DNA from: Winogradskyella vincentii
GTDB taxonomy: Bacteria > Bacteroidota > Bacteroidia > Flavobacteriales > Flavobacteriaceae
Assembly (NCBI RefSeq): GCF_020166345.1
Contig: NZ_JAIUJS010000004.1
Coordinates: 124,001 to 188,000, forward strand
Direction of reading: 5' to 3'
DNA length: 64,000 nucleotides
Shown here: positions 24,876 through 34,042 of the stretch, one piece after another
Layout of the letters: each line of letters begins with the position of its first letter
Position numbering within the stretch: the stretch's first letter is position 1
The notes under the pieces: model-generated
What the model was told of the DNA's origin: nothing
Databases searched by the model: none
The model's input: only the letters and a program-made list of their open reading frames with translations
Program-made: the position numbers and the translations under genes

Positions 24876-26198
24876 ATGAATGACACACTCATACTTTTTA
24901 TTACAATTATAATATCAGCCGGTATTGGAGCTTTTCTTGGTTTACAATTTGCCGTATTAAAAAGTAAAGGAGATAAGAGCGCTTTAGAAGAACGCCAACA
25001 CCAATTAAGCAACACAATAGAAGATTTAAAACAAAATGTTGAAAAGATTGAATCAGAACGCGAAGCCATTAGAAGGGACAAGGAATTTTTAAACTCTGAA
25101 CTTTCTAAACGTAATACAGAAATTGAAAACCTACAGCAACAGAACTTACGACGAGATAAGGAATTAGAAGAACGCCAAGAACAATTACGTAAAGATTTTG
25201 AATTATTAGCAAATAAAATTCTTGAAGAAAAATCCAACAAGTTCACAGAGCAGAATAAAGAAAATATTAAAAACATATTAAATCCTTTACAAGAAAAGAT
25301 CCAAGGTTTTGAGAAGAAGGTTGAAGATACCCAAATGCGAAGTGTCAAGATGCATACAGCACTAGAGGAGCAATTAAAAGGCCTTAAGGACCTCAACCAA
25401 CAAATGGCGAAAGAGGCAACCAATCTCACAAAAGCTTTAAAAGGAGACAGTAAAACTCAAGGTAATTGGGGAGAATTAGTTTTAGAACGTGTATTAGAAA
25501 AGTCTGGTTTAGAAAAGGATAGAGAATATTTTGTACAACAAAATTTTCAAAGAGAAGATGGTACGCGAGTAATGCCAGATGTTGTTTTACATCTCCCAGA
25601 TTCTAAAAAAATGATCATTGACTCCAAGGTATCCTTAACCGACTATGAGCGCTTGGTTAATGCAGATGGTGATGACAGAGATACATATCTTAAAGCACAT
25701 GTAAATTCAATTAAGAAACATGTAGATCAGTTATCAGCAAAAAACTATCAAGATTTGTACGATATTGAGTCTCCTGATTTTGTCTTAATGTTTATACCAA
25801 TAGAACCAGCCTTTGCCGTGGCAATAAACGAAGACAATTCATTATACAATAAAGCATTTGAACAAAATATTGTTATTGTAACCCCTTCTACATTATTAGC
25901 AACATTACGGACTATTGATACAATGTGGAATAACGAGAAACAACAACAAAATGCCATTGAAATAGCAAAACAAGCAGGTGCTTTATACGATAAATTTGAA
26001 GGATTAGTTACAGATTTAACTGGTGTTGGTAAAAAGATTGACGCCGCCAAAAACGACTACTCCTCTGCGATGAACAAACTTGTTGAAGGAAAGGGTAACC
26101 TTATTTCACGTGTAGAAAAAATCAAGAAAATGGGTGCCAAAGCTAAAAAATCTTTACCTGAGAGTATCATTAAGCGAGCGACTGAAGACCTCGATTAA
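24876..26198 (+). CDS. rmuC: DNA recombination protein RmuC
   Basis: 440 aa from the ATG chosen because the in-frame TTG seven codons earlier sits in the promoter box. One N-terminal transmembrane helix (about 3-24) is followed by a long coiled coil (about 35-150, EERQ/QLSN repeats), then the RmuC nuclease-like domain: QGNWGELVLERVLEKSGL, DGTRVMPDVVLHLPDSKKMIIDSKVSL (PD-(D/E)xK-like core) and later TPSTLLATLRTID. RmuC limits DNA inversion and rearrangement in E. coli. Length is normal. Confidence 0.93.
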   Translation: MNDTLILFITIIISAGIGAFLGLQFAVLKSKGDKSALEERQHQLSNTIEDLKQNVEKIESEREAIRRDKEFLNSELSKRNTEIENLQQQNLRRDKELEERQEQLRKDFELLANKILEEKSNKFTEQNKENIKNILNPLQEKIQGFEKKVEDTQMRSVKMHTALEEQLKGLKDLNQQMAKEATNLTKALKGDSKTQGNWGELVLERVLEKSGLEKDREYFVQQNFQREDGTRVMPDVVLHLPDSKKMIIDSKVSLTDYERLVNADGDDRDTYLKAHVNSIKKHVDQLSAKNYQDLYDIESPDFVLMFIPIEPAFAVAINEDNSLYNKAFEQNIVIVTPSTLLATLRTIDTMWNNEKQQQNAIEIAKQAGALYDKFEGLVTDLTGVGKKIDAAKNDYSSAMNKLVEGKGNLISRVEKIKKMGAKAKKSLPESIIKRATEDLD

Positions 26199-26219
26199 AA
26201 TAAATCATTTTAAAAACAT

Positions 26220-26756
26220 ATGTTCAAGTCACCTGACGAATCACGTATTCAAATTTCAGAATTAATGCTACCATCTTACACTAATTTTGGAGGTAAAATA
26301 CATGGTGGCTATATCTTAAGTTTAATGGATCAAATTGCCTTTGCATGTGCATCCAAACATTCGGGAAGCTATTGTGTAACAGCTTCTGTAGACAAGGTTA
26401 ATTTTTTAAACCCAATAGAAGTTGGTGAATTGGTTACCATGATGGCCTCAATTAACTACGTCGGGAGTTCATCTATGGTAGTTGGTATTAGAGTAGAATC
26501 TGAGAATATTAGGACTGGAACAAAAAAACATTGTAATTCCTCATATTTTACAATGGTTGCCATTGATGATAATGGTCAAACCACTCAGGTTCCAGGGTTA
26601 AAACTAGAAACCAAAATAGATGCCAAACGTTTTATTAAAGCTATCAAAAGACGGGAAAGTGAGGAAAGAAAGAAGGAGGATTTGAGTTTGGTCTACAAGA
26701 ATGTTAATAATTATTTAGATCAACTAAAAGATTACCGAGTAGTCATAGATTTCTAA
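26220..26756 (+). CDS. Acyl-CoA thioesterase (hotdog fold)
   Basis: 178 aa. The hotdog core of the YciA/BACH acyl-CoA hydrolase group is evident: LMLPSYTNFGGKIHGGYILSLMDQIAFACASKHSG with the characteristic N-FGGxxxGG pattern, followed by VDKVNFLNPIEVGELV and SSMVVGIRVESENI. It would hydrolyse fatty-acyl-CoA to free acid and CoA. A C-terminal helical extension (about 140-178) is longer than in YciA. It begins 21 bases after rmuC. Confidence 0.88.
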   Translation: MFKSPDESRIQISELMLPSYTNFGGKIHGGYILSLMDQIAFACASKHSGSYCVTASVDKVNFLNPIEVGELVTMMASINYVGSSSMVVGIRVESENIRTGTKKHCNSSYFTMVAIDDNGQTTQVPGLKLETKIDAKRFIKAIKRRESEERKKEDLSLVYKNVNNYLDQLKDYRVVIDF

Positions 26757-26761
26757 AAACA

Positions 26762-26789
26762 AAAAGCCACTTTAATTAAAGTGGCTTTT
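26762..26789. terminator. Bidirectional intrinsic terminator
   Basis: A perfect 28-base palindrome, AAAAGCCACTTTAA followed by its complement, between convergent thioesterase and T9SS-cargo genes. The stem core GCCACTT/AAGTGGC is the same as in the terminator at 19.5 kb. Confidence 0.9.
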
Positions 26790-26811
26790 ATAGTACGTAT
26801 CTTATTTGAGT

Positions 26812-27675
26812 TTATTGCTTAATAAAGCGTTTGGTTTGTACTATTTCGTTGTTTGATACTCTTACCAAATAAACACCACTTTTCCAATTAGTAACGTTTA
26901 CTGATGATTCTAATTGAGTAATTAATCCCTTGTACACTCTTTTGCCTAAGACATCATATACCTCAAGAATCATTTCTCCATCCGAAGATGGTAATTTTAT
27001 ATTTAATTTATTTCTTCCTGGATTAGGAGAAATTGTAAATTCTGTTTTAGCCAATGAAAATTCATCAGTACTTAATGAAGAAGAAGCTAAAATATTATCC
27101 ACTTGAATAACTGCCGAAATAATATCCGCATTCGCCCATGTTGGTGTAGAACTACTCAAAATTCGAATAGTAAAAACATCCGTAAGTACCGAAGCAGCAT
27201 CACCTCCACCAGAAACAATAGAGAAATCAGAAGCATCAATAGGAATAGTAATATTTGACCAGGTTCCATTTGAAGGAACATTTATAGCGTTTGTAGTACA
27301 AATACGAGTACCATTAGTTCCTTGCATTGCTATTCTTAGGTTTAAGTCATTTGTTTGAACATTAACATCAAAATTAATTTCATCCACACCAGCTGTAGTA
27401 AAGTCTCCACTCCATTGGCTGTTTTGAGAATAAAAAACCATTTTACTTGCGACTGTACCTGAGCCTAAAGAAGTGTATTGCAAACAGTTATCACCAACTC
27501 CACTAGGGCCAGCATCTGCTACATTAATGGGACCATTAGAAGCATTACCAGCACCACCAATTCTCCAATTTTCTGTAGTTCCACCTTGGAAATCATCTAC
27601 TTGATTTAAGACAACTTGAGCAGTAAGACCAAAAGAGATTAAACAAATGGAAAATAAAAGTAAAGTTCTTTTCAT
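26812..27675 (-). CDS. Secreted protein with T9SS type A C-terminal sorting domain
   Basis: 287 aa. Signal peptide ending in SFGLTAQ, a beta-rich middle domain resembling carbohydrate-binding modules (WRIGGAGNASNGPINVADAGPSG near the start; ISAVIQVDNILASSS at the end) and the C-terminal type IX sorting domain: FTISPNPGRNKLNIKLPSSDGEMILEV, YDVLGKRVY, WKSGVYLVRVSNNEIVQTKRFIKQ. The cargo would be exported by the Bacteroidota type IX system to the surface. No catalytic residues recognised in the middle domain; a binding role is possible but not shown. Confidence 0.85.
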   Translation of the reverse strand: MKRTLLLFSICLISFGLTAQVVLNQVDDFQGGTTENWRIGGAGNASNGPINVADAGPSGVGDNCLQYTSLGSGTVASKMVFYSQNSQWSGDFTTAGVDEINFDVNVQTNDLNLRIAMQGTNGTRICTTNAINVPSNGTWSNITIPIDASDFSIVSGGGDAASVLTDVFTIRILSSSTPTWANADIISAVIQVDNILASSSLSTDEFSLAKTEFTISPNPGRNKLNIKLPSSDGEMILEVYDVLGKRVYKGLITQLESSVNVTNWKSGVYLVRVSNNEIVQTKRFIKQ

Positions 27676-27747
27676 ATGTAGGTTATTTTAAGCTAAGTTA
27701 ATAATAATATGGCAAATACCATGCTAACTTTAACAAATAGAAAGAAT

Positions 27748-30603
27748 TTACTTACTTAAATACATCTTTCGACGCGAATATAAATCATAGAATTCATCAT
27801 CTTTCAGACTATCTATAAACAATATACTCTCTCCAGTACTTTTCATTTCTGGCCCTAATTGCTTGTTAACATTTGGGAATTTATTAAAAGAGAATACTGG
27901 CTGTTTAATGGCATATCCATCAAGCTTTGGATTGAAATTGAAGTCAGTAACTTTTTTCTCACCAAGCATAACTTTAGTGGCATAGTTAACATATGGTTCT
28001 TTATAAGCTTTTGCTATAAATGGAACAGTACGAGACGCTCTTGGATTAGCTTCAATTATAAATACCGTATCATCTTTAATGGCAAATTGAATGTTTATTA
28101 AACCAACAGTATTTAATGCTCTCGCAATAGTATGCGTATGATCAATTATTTGTTGCATAACTAAATCACCAAGATTAAATGCTGGTAGTGTTGCATTACT
28201 ATCTCCAGAATGTATACCGCAAGGTTCTATATGCTCCATGATACCTATTATGTAGACATTTCCGTCAGCATCACATATGGCATCTGCCTCTGCCTCTATT
28301 GCACCATCAAGATAATGGTCTAATAACAATTTATTTCCTGGAATAGATTTTAATAAGTCAATAACATGTTCTTCTAGCTCTTGCTTATTAATAACAATCT
28401 TCATCCCTTGACCACCAAGTACATAAGAAGGTCTTACCAATATTGGGAAGTTTAATCTATCTGCAACTTCTAGTGCTTGTTCTGCACTTTCTGCTGTGTC
28501 AAATTCTGGATACGGAATATTATTTTTCTTTAATAATGTTGAGAAGCTTCCTCTATCTTCAGCCAAATCCAATGATTGGAAACTTGTTCCCATAATTTTC
28601 ACGCCCCATCTTTCTAACTTTTCTGCTAGTTTTAAAGCTGTTTGACCACCTAACTGTACTATAACACCTTCAGGCTTTTCATGCTGTATAATATCATAAA
28701 TATGCTCCCAAAAGACAGGTTCAAAATAAAGCTTGTCGGCAATATCAAAATCAGTAGAAACTGTTTCAGGATTACAGTTTATCATAATAGTTTCGTAACC
28801 ACACTCCGCCGCAGCTAAAACACCATGAACACAACAGTAGTCAAACTCAATTCCTTGACCAATTCTATTTGGTCCAGAGCCTAGAACTATAATTTTCTTA
28901 CGATCCGTTACTTTACTTTCATTGTGAACTGATACTTCACCTTCAGCAGTTTCAACTTCACTTTCAAATGTTGAATAATAATATGGTGTCTCTGCTTTAA
29001 ACTCCGCAGCACATGTATCAACCAACTTATATACCCTATTAATATTAAACTCACGTCTTTTATTATATACTTGGCTTTCTAAACATCCTAACATGTGGGC
29101 TATCTGACGGTCACCATATCCTTTTTGCTTGGCTTCAAGTAACAATTCTCTTTCAATAGTCTGAATACTATAATTAGAAATTTCCTTTTCTAAATGGAAT
29201 AATTCTTCATATTGTTTTAAGTACCACATATCAATTTTTGTGATCTCATGAATACGACTTAATGGTATACCCATTTGTATTGCATCATAAATCACAAATA
29301 CCCTATCCCAACTTGCATTTGTAAGTTTATCTATTACTTGTTCGTAGTTCTTATAGCCTTTTCCGTCCGCTCCTAAACCATTGCGTTTAATCTCTAATGA
29401 TTGTGTGGCTTTGTGCAAAGCCTCTTGGAATGAACGGCCTATTGCCATAACTTCACCTACTGCCTTCATTTGAAGTCCAAGTGTTCTATCTGAACCTTCG
29501 AACTTATCGAAATTCCAACGTGGTATTTTAACAATTACATAATCTAAGGTTGGTTCAAATAAAGCTGAAGTCGATTTTGTTATCTGGTTGCTTAATTCAT
29601 CTAAAGTATAACCTAAGGCTAATTTAGCTGCCACCTTCGCAATAGGATATCCTGTTGCTTTACTTGCTAATGCAGATGAACGAGATACACGTGGATTAAT
29701 TTCAATTGCTATAATTTCTTCTTCTTCATCAGGACTTACTGCAAACTGAACATTACAACCACCTGCAAAATCTCCAATACTACGCATCATATGGATTGCC
29801 ATATCACGCATCTTTTGGAACGTCTTATCTGATAATGTCATTGCTGGTGCAACTGTAATCGAATCACCTGTATGAATACCCATTGGATCCATATTCTCTA
29901 TTGTACAAATAATAACAACATTATCATTTTTATCTCTTAACAACTCAAGCTCATACTCTTTCCAGCCCATCATTGCCTTATCAATCATTACCTCATGGAT
30001 TGGAGAAATTTCCAACCCTCTTGTTAATGCTTCGTCAAATTCTGCTTCATCGTAAACAATTGAAGCTCCAGCACCTCCCAAGGTAAATGACGCTCTAATA
30101 CATAATGGAAAACCAAATTCTTGAGCGATTTCTTTACCCTTTAAGAAAGATGTTGCCGTTTCCTGTGGTGCCATGCCAACACCAATCTCTAACATCAATT
30201 CTCTAAACTTCTCTCTATCCTCTGTTATATTAATCGCGTCGATATCAACACCAATAATCTCTACATCAAAATCGTCCCAAATACCCTTGTCATCAGCCTC
30301 TATACATAGATTAAGAGCAGTTTGTCCTCCCATGGTTGGTAATACAGCATCAATCTGAGGGTGTTCCTTTAATATTTTAATGATAGACTTGGTTGTTAAT
30401 GGCAAAAGATATACATGATCCGCCATAGTAGGGTCCGTCATTATTGTTGCTGGGTTGGAATTAATTAATATGGTTTCAATTCCATCCTCTCTTAAAGATC
30501 TTAAAGCCTGGGAACCTGAATAGTCGAACTCACATGCTTGACCTATGATTATTGGACCTGAACCGATTAGTAAAATTGATTTGATGTTTTTGTTTTTTGG
30601 CAT
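27748..30603 (-). CDS. carB: Carbamoyl-phosphate synthase large subunit, without C-terminal regulatory domain
   Basis: Makes carbamoyl phosphate for pyrimidines and arginine. 951 aa from the ATG of MPKNKNIKSILLIGSGPIIIGQACEFDYSG. Both ATP-grasp halves are present: N-terminal (LCIRASFTLGGAGASI, GDSITVAPAMTLSD, EINPRVSRSSALASKATGYPI) and C-terminal (VLGSGPNRIGQGIEFDYCC, ILVRPSYVLGGQGMKIV, IEANPRASRTVPFI). It ends soon after KQLGPEMKSTGES, so the MGS-like domain (about 120 residues) that binds UMP and ornithine in E. coli is missing. The start in a longer open frame 15 codons upstream was rejected for lack of homology. carA is not adjacent. Confidence 0.95.
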   Translation of the reverse strand: MPKNKNIKSILLIGSGPIIIGQACEFDYSGSQALRSLREDGIETILINSNPATIMTDPTMADHVYLLPLTTKSIIKILKEHPQIDAVLPTMGGQTALNLCIEADDKGIWDDFDVEIIGVDIDAINITEDREKFRELMLEIGVGMAPQETATSFLKGKEIAQEFGFPLCIRASFTLGGAGASIVYDEAEFDEALTRGLEISPIHEVMIDKAMMGWKEYELELLRDKNDNVVIICTIENMDPMGIHTGDSITVAPAMTLSDKTFQKMRDMAIHMMRSIGDFAGGCNVQFAVSPDEEEEIIAIEINPRVSRSSALASKATGYPIAKVAAKLALGYTLDELSNQITKSTSALFEPTLDYVIVKIPRWNFDKFEGSDRTLGLQMKAVGEVMAIGRSFQEALHKATQSLEIKRNGLGADGKGYKNYEQVIDKLTNASWDRVFVIYDAIQMGIPLSRIHEITKIDMWYLKQYEELFHLEKEISNYSIQTIERELLLEAKQKGYGDRQIAHMLGCLESQVYNKRREFNINRVYKLVDTCAAEFKAETPYYYSTFESEVETAEGEVSVHNESKVTDRKKIIVLGSGPNRIGQGIEFDYCCVHGVLAAAECGYETIMINCNPETVSTDFDIADKLYFEPVFWEHIYDIIQHEKPEGVIVQLGGQTALKLAEKLERWGVKIMGTSFQSLDLAEDRGSFSTLLKKNNIPYPEFDTAESAEQALEVADRLNFPILVRPSYVLGGQGMKIVINKQELEEHVIDLLKSIPGNKLLLDHYLDGAIEAEADAICDADGNVYIIGIMEHIEPCGIHSGDSNATLPAFNLGDLVMQQIIDHTHTIARALNTVGLINIQFAIKDDTVFIIEANPRASRTVPFIAKAYKEPYVNYATKVMLGEKKVTDFNFNPKLDGYAIKQPVFSFNKFPNVNKQLGPEMKSTGESILFIDSLKDDEFYDLYSRRKMYLSK

Positions 30604-30646
30604 GAGTATTTGTTTTGGTGTGCAAAAATAATTATCACTTGGGTAC

Positions 30647-30677
30647 AAAAAAAGGTGTTACATCTAAGTAACACCTT
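30647..30677 (-). terminator. Intrinsic terminator after rpmH
   Basis: AAGGTGTTAC, loop of six, GTAACACCTT: a perfect 10-bp stem, and the minus strand continues TTTTTTT, so it ends the rpmH transcript before carB. Confidence 0.9.
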
Positions 30678-30701
30678 AAAAATATTAACAATTGTTAATC
30701 A

Positions 30702-30863
30702 TTATTTCTTATGTCTTGATTCTGAAGATACAGACAACTTCTTTCTACCTTTAGCTCTTCTACGTGCTAAAACTTTTCTTCCATTAACAGAAGCCATTCT
30801 TTCTCTGAAACCGTGCTTGTTTCTTCTCTTTCTTTTCGACGGTTGAAACGTTCTTTTTGGCAT
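30702..30863 (-). CDS. rpmH: 50S ribosomal protein L34
   Basis: 53 aa, too short for many gene finders: starts [19 protein letters not shown] and ends with RHKK; the [24 protein letters not shown] core is the near-invariant L34 sequence. It contains about 40% basic residues, as required for its place near the exit of the 23S rRNA. The strong promoter and the dedicated terminator make it a monocistronic gene. In most bacteria rpmH neighbours dnaA and rnpA; that synteny is not seen here. Confidence 0.98.
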   Translation of the reverse strand: MPKRTFQPSKRKRRNKHGFRERMASVNGRKVLARRRAKGRKKLSVSSESRHKK

Positions 30864-30925
30864 TGTCCTATCTTTTTAAAATCTAAATATCTTTTTAAGT
30901 TTGAGCCTTATCTCAAAACTGCGTG

Positions 30926-30955
30926 CAAATATACAACAAGTTTTTACTTTAACAA
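30926..30955 (-). promoter_or_regulatory. Promoter of rpmH
   Basis: On the minus strand TTG, 19 bases, TATATTTG: a full match to the Bacteroidota -33/-7 consensus (TTG, TAnnTTTG), about 63 bases before the ATG. Spacing equals that of the rpmE2 promoter. Confidence 0.75.
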
Positions 30956-30989
30956 GTACCTAAATAAAAATATTTCTATTACTTTTTAT

Positions 30990-30997
30990 TAACTTTG
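30990..30997 (+). promoter_or_regulatory. Candidate -7 box for the TPR-like gene
   Basis: TAACTTTG matches TAnnTTTG, 25 bases before the ATG. It includes the TTG of a possible upstream start, which argues for the ATG start. Confidence 0.45.
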
Positions 30998-31021
30998 CCC
31001 TTCCAAAAAATATACAACTAC

Positions 31022-31600
31022 ATGTTTAATAAAAATATAAAACTAGTTATTACCGCACTAATAGTTGCATATGCCATATATCAGTTCACTGAAGGATACA
31101 TTGGTAATGGTATTATGTATATTCTATTATCTACAATATTCATATTTCTTTATTTTAAAAATGAAATAATACTACTTGCCTTTTTAAGATTGCGCAAGCA
31201 AGATTTTGTAGGTGCAAAAAAATGGCTTGATAAAATTAAAAACCCTAAAGCCTCACTAGTAAGGAAGCAACAAGGATATCTGAACTATCTTAATGGTATA
31301 ATGGTTTCACAGACCAATATGAACGAGGCAGAAAAGTACTTTAAGAATGCTATTAATTTAGGATTGTCAATGGATCATGATTTAGCTATGGCAAAATTAA
31401 ATCTTGCTGGAATAGCCTTCTCTAAAAGACGAAAGCAAGAAGCACAAAAACTATTGTCTGAGGCAGAAAAGCTTGATAAGAGAGATATGATTGCTGATCA
31501 GATTAAGATGATGAAGCAACAAATGAAAAAGGCTTCAATACCTCGACAACATTACGGACAGCCAACTTCATCTAGACAAAACAGAAGAAGTAGAAGATAA
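31022..31600 (+). CDS. TPR-like membrane protein
   Basis: 192 aa. Two N-terminal hydrophobic helices (about 6-22 and 27-48), then TPR-like helical repeats on the cytoplasmic or periplasmic side (LNYLNGIMVSQTNMNEAEKYFKNAINLGL; LAMAKLNLAGIAFSKRRKQEAQKLLSEAEKL) and a strongly basic C terminus (SSRQNRRSRR). It is divergent from rpmH and converges on cardiolipin synthase with six bases between stops. No named family is recognised. Start chosen by the promoter box that overlaps an earlier TTG. Confidence 0.8.
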   Translation: MFNKNIKLVITALIVAYAIYQFTEGYIGNGIMYILLSTIFIFLYFKNEIILLAFLRLRKQDFVGAKKWLDKIKNPKASLVRKQQGYLNYLNGIMVSQTNMNEAEKYFKNAINLGLSMDHDLAMAKLNLAGIAFSKRRKQEAQKLLSEAEKLDKRDMIADQIKMMKQQMKKASIPRQHYGQPTSSRQNRRSRR

Positions 31601-31605
31601 TAATT

Positions 31606-33054
31606 TTACAGTAATGGTGCCATTAAACGCGCTAGACCCTCAAGAAATTTGTTCTTGGTAGAACGTTTTTGCCATTCTTCTAGGTCTACTTGACTTGAAT
31701 TACATAAATCTTCTTTAAACATTTTTTTCACCTCACTACTAACATCCTTATTGTAAATTAAAGCATTGACCTCAAAGTTAATATTAAAGCTCCTATAATC
31801 CATGTTAGCCGTTCCAACAGAAGAAAAGACATCATCCACAACCATAGTTTTAGAGTGGATAAATCCCTTGTGGTATTGGTACACCTTAACACCAGCAGTC
31901 AATAGTTTTTCTATATAGGAATTTGTTGCATATTCAGCAATCCAAGAGTCTGACTTCTTTGGCAATATCATCTTAACCTCTATATTACTTCTGGTAGCTA
32001 CTTGCAAAGCGGTCACTATTTCATCATTAGGAATAAAATATGGTGTTGTTAAGTAAATAAACTCTTCAGCATTGGTAATAGCCACAAAAATTGCCTCCAT
32101 TATGTTAGACCAATCTGTATCTGGCCCACTAGCCGCAATTTGTAGAGGGATTTTAGAATCTATTTCTAGTTTTGGAAAGTGAGATTCATCTACTTTGAGT
32201 TCTCCATTGCTAACAAAATCCCAAGTTGTAAAAAATAATATTTGAAGTTGATGAACAGCTTCTCCATATATTCTCAAGTGAGCGTCTCGCCAAAATCTTT
32301 TATTTCTTTTGTTAAGGTAATTGTTTGAAATATTAATGCCACCGACATAACCAATTTTACCATCAATTATTAAAATTTTTCTGTGATCACGATAGTTCAT
32401 CTTACCTGTAAAACGGCTAAAGAGAACTGGCATAAATTTATATATTTCGACACCACTATTTTTAAGCTGAGAAATGTGCTTTCTTGAAATAGAACTTCCA
32501 ACATCATCAATTATCAGCTTAACTTCTAGGCCGTCTTTTGCCTTTTGATACAATATATCTAGTACTTCTTTACCTGTTTTGTCATCCTTAAAAATAAAGT
32601 ACTCTAGATGAATATGGCTCTTTGCTTGATCTAGATCTTTTAACAATAGCTCTAATTTTTCATCACCACTACCTATAACCTTAACATCATTTTTTAAGGT
32701 TAACTTAGATTGTTCACTATTATATAAAAGCGGAATTAGTTTAGATTTTTCCTCGAGCAATTCATCGATTTCAGAAATTGTATTGAAATCAATTTCCAGC
32801 TCATTCTGAATTTTGGCTATTATTGATTGATTTAAAACACGTTTTCTGTTAAATAGCTTGGTTTTCCTATAGTCTTGTCCAAAAAGATAATACACTATGA
32901 GCCCAAAGAAGGGAAAAACCAATAAAACGATTATATACGTCAATGTCTTGGTTGGATTTATCTTTTTGAAAAGCAACGTAATAGTTGCAGATAAGGCCAA
33001 GAAATAATTAAGCCCAAATAATACATAAAGGAGGTTATCTTTTACAAACTCCAA
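31606..33054 (-). CDS. cls: Cardiolipin synthase (phospholipase D family)
   Basis: 482 aa. Two N-terminal transmembrane helices (about 6-27 and 37-58) precede two phospholipase D active sites: HRKILIID (in YRDHRKILIIDGKIGYVGGINI) and HSKTMVVD (in FIHSKTMVVDDVFSSVGTANMD), each the required HxK-x4-D. The enzyme joins two phosphatidylglycerol molecules to make cardiolipin at the inner membrane. The start is a TTG, three bases after the lytic transglycosylase stop; its placement before the first helix is typical. Length normal. Confidence 0.93.
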   Translation of the reverse strand: MEFVKDNLLYVLFGLNYFLALSATITLLFKKINPTKTLTYIIVLLVFPFFGLIVYYLFGQDYRKTKLFNRKRVLNQSIIAKIQNELEIDFNTISEIDELLEEKSKLIPLLYNSEQSKLTLKNDVKVIGSGDEKLELLLKDLDQAKSHIHLEYFIFKDDKTGKEVLDILYQKAKDGLEVKLIIDDVGSSISRKHISQLKNSGVEIYKFMPVLFSRFTGKMNYRDHRKILIIDGKIGYVGGINISNNYLNKRNKRFWRDAHLRIYGEAVHQLQILFFTTWDFVSNGELKVDESHFPKLEIDSKIPLQIAASGPDTDWSNIMEAIFVAITNAEEFIYLTTPYFIPNDEIVTALQVATRSNIEVKMILPKKSDSWIAEYATNSYIEKLLTAGVKVYQYHKGFIHSKTMVVDDVFSSVGTANMDYRSFNINFEVNALIYNKDVSSEVKKMFKEDLCNSSQVDLEEWQKRSTKNKFLEGLARLMAPLL

Positions 33055-33057
33055 ATT

Positions 33058-33993
33058 TTAGGGTATGGTTTTGTAATATCCTTCTACAGGAATTTCAATT
33101 TGGTACATTTTCCTTGATTTATTATTGAGGTGCTTTTCTCGCAACCAAGGATTGTGAAGCTTTAAAATCTTATAATTAATACCAAAACGTTCAGCAAACT
33201 GAGTAAAATCAGTTACGGCTGTATCAACTTCTATTTTATAAGTTGGTATTGGTTTGTACAGGTGATCCTTATTAAAGTTAAAACCATACTTGGCAGGGTT
33301 ATTTAGAATTTCCTTTAGAGCAACAATTCTAAACATGTAGCGTCCTGTCTCTTCTCCAAGTAATAAATCGTAATAATTATCAACATCTTGTTCGTTTAAT
33401 CTTCTTGAAATTCCAGCATTACCAGCATTATATGCTGCGGCAGCCAAAGTCCAAGAACCAAGTTTTTCTTTAGCCTTTTTTAAATAATTACAAGCAACTT
33501 CAGTAGCCAATTCTAAATTATAGCGTTCATCAACATTGCTATTGACCTCTAATCCGTTTTCACGACCAGTTGTTTTCATTATTTGCCAAAAACCCCTTGC
33601 TCCAGCTGGTGATACTGCATTAGTCAAACCACTCTCTATAACGGCTAAATATTTAAAATCATTAGGGACACCATTTTTTTCTAATATTGGTTCAATAATC
33701 GGAAAATATTTTTGAGCTCTTTTAAACATCAACAATCCATTTGATTGCCAATAAGTATTAACTAAAAGTTCTCTGTCCATTCTCTCATATATGTCAGGAT
33801 TCTCAACTGGTACGGCTTCCCCAGCAAAATTTAAGTCCTCTGGCATTTCAAGTGCGTAGACGTTATAATCGTTTAAAATAGGTTGTTCTTTGCCTAATGT
33901 TTCATCAGAAGGTGCCTTCTGCATTGCAAAGATGAATAAACCTGAAATACAGATTAATCCAATACCGGCTAATACGTTTTTTAAGATTTGCAT
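33058..33993 (-). CDS. Lytic transglycosylase (SLT domain)
   Basis: 311 aa from the ATG chosen over a TTG three codons upstream. Signal anchor at about residues 4-24, then the SLT/goose-lysozyme-type domain with catalytic Glu120 in YLAVIESGL, followed by AVSPAGARGFWQIM and AAAAYNAGNAG, and a C-terminal LysM-like stretch (DFTQFAERFGINYKILKLHNPW) that should bind peptidoglycan. The arrangement is like MltD. It cleaves the glycan strand to 1,6-anhydro-muropeptides in the periplasm. It is cotranscribed with cls. Confidence 0.9.
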   Translation of the reverse strand: MQILKNVLAGIGLICISGLFIFAMQKAPSDETLGKEQPILNDYNVYALEMPEDLNFAGEAVPVENPDIYERMDRELLVNTYWQSNGLLMFKRAQKYFPIIEPILEKNGVPNDFKYLAVIESGLTNAVSPAGARGFWQIMKTTGRENGLEVNSNVDERYNLELATEVACNYLKKAKEKLGSWTLAAAAYNAGNAGISRRLNEQDVDNYYDLLLGEETGRYMFRIVALKEILNNPAKYGFNFNKDHLYKPIPTYKIEVDTAVTDFTQFAERFGINYKILKLHNPWLREKHLNNKSRKMYQIEIPVEGYYKTIP

Positions 33994-34042
33994 GGCTTTC
34001 AATTTTGTCTAAATGTAAAAAATCTATTTAATTCTTTCAAAT

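Noticed and set aside
24842-25429. A 195-codon antisense frame within rmuC
   Set aside because: It is serine- and cysteine-rich in the way expected of the complement of a Glu/Lys/Leu coiled coil; no signal of real coding.
30610-30846. A 78-codon open frame on the plus strand
   Set aside because: It is antisense to rpmH, which is a near-perfect L34 match with its own promoter and terminator; the frame has no homology or start context.
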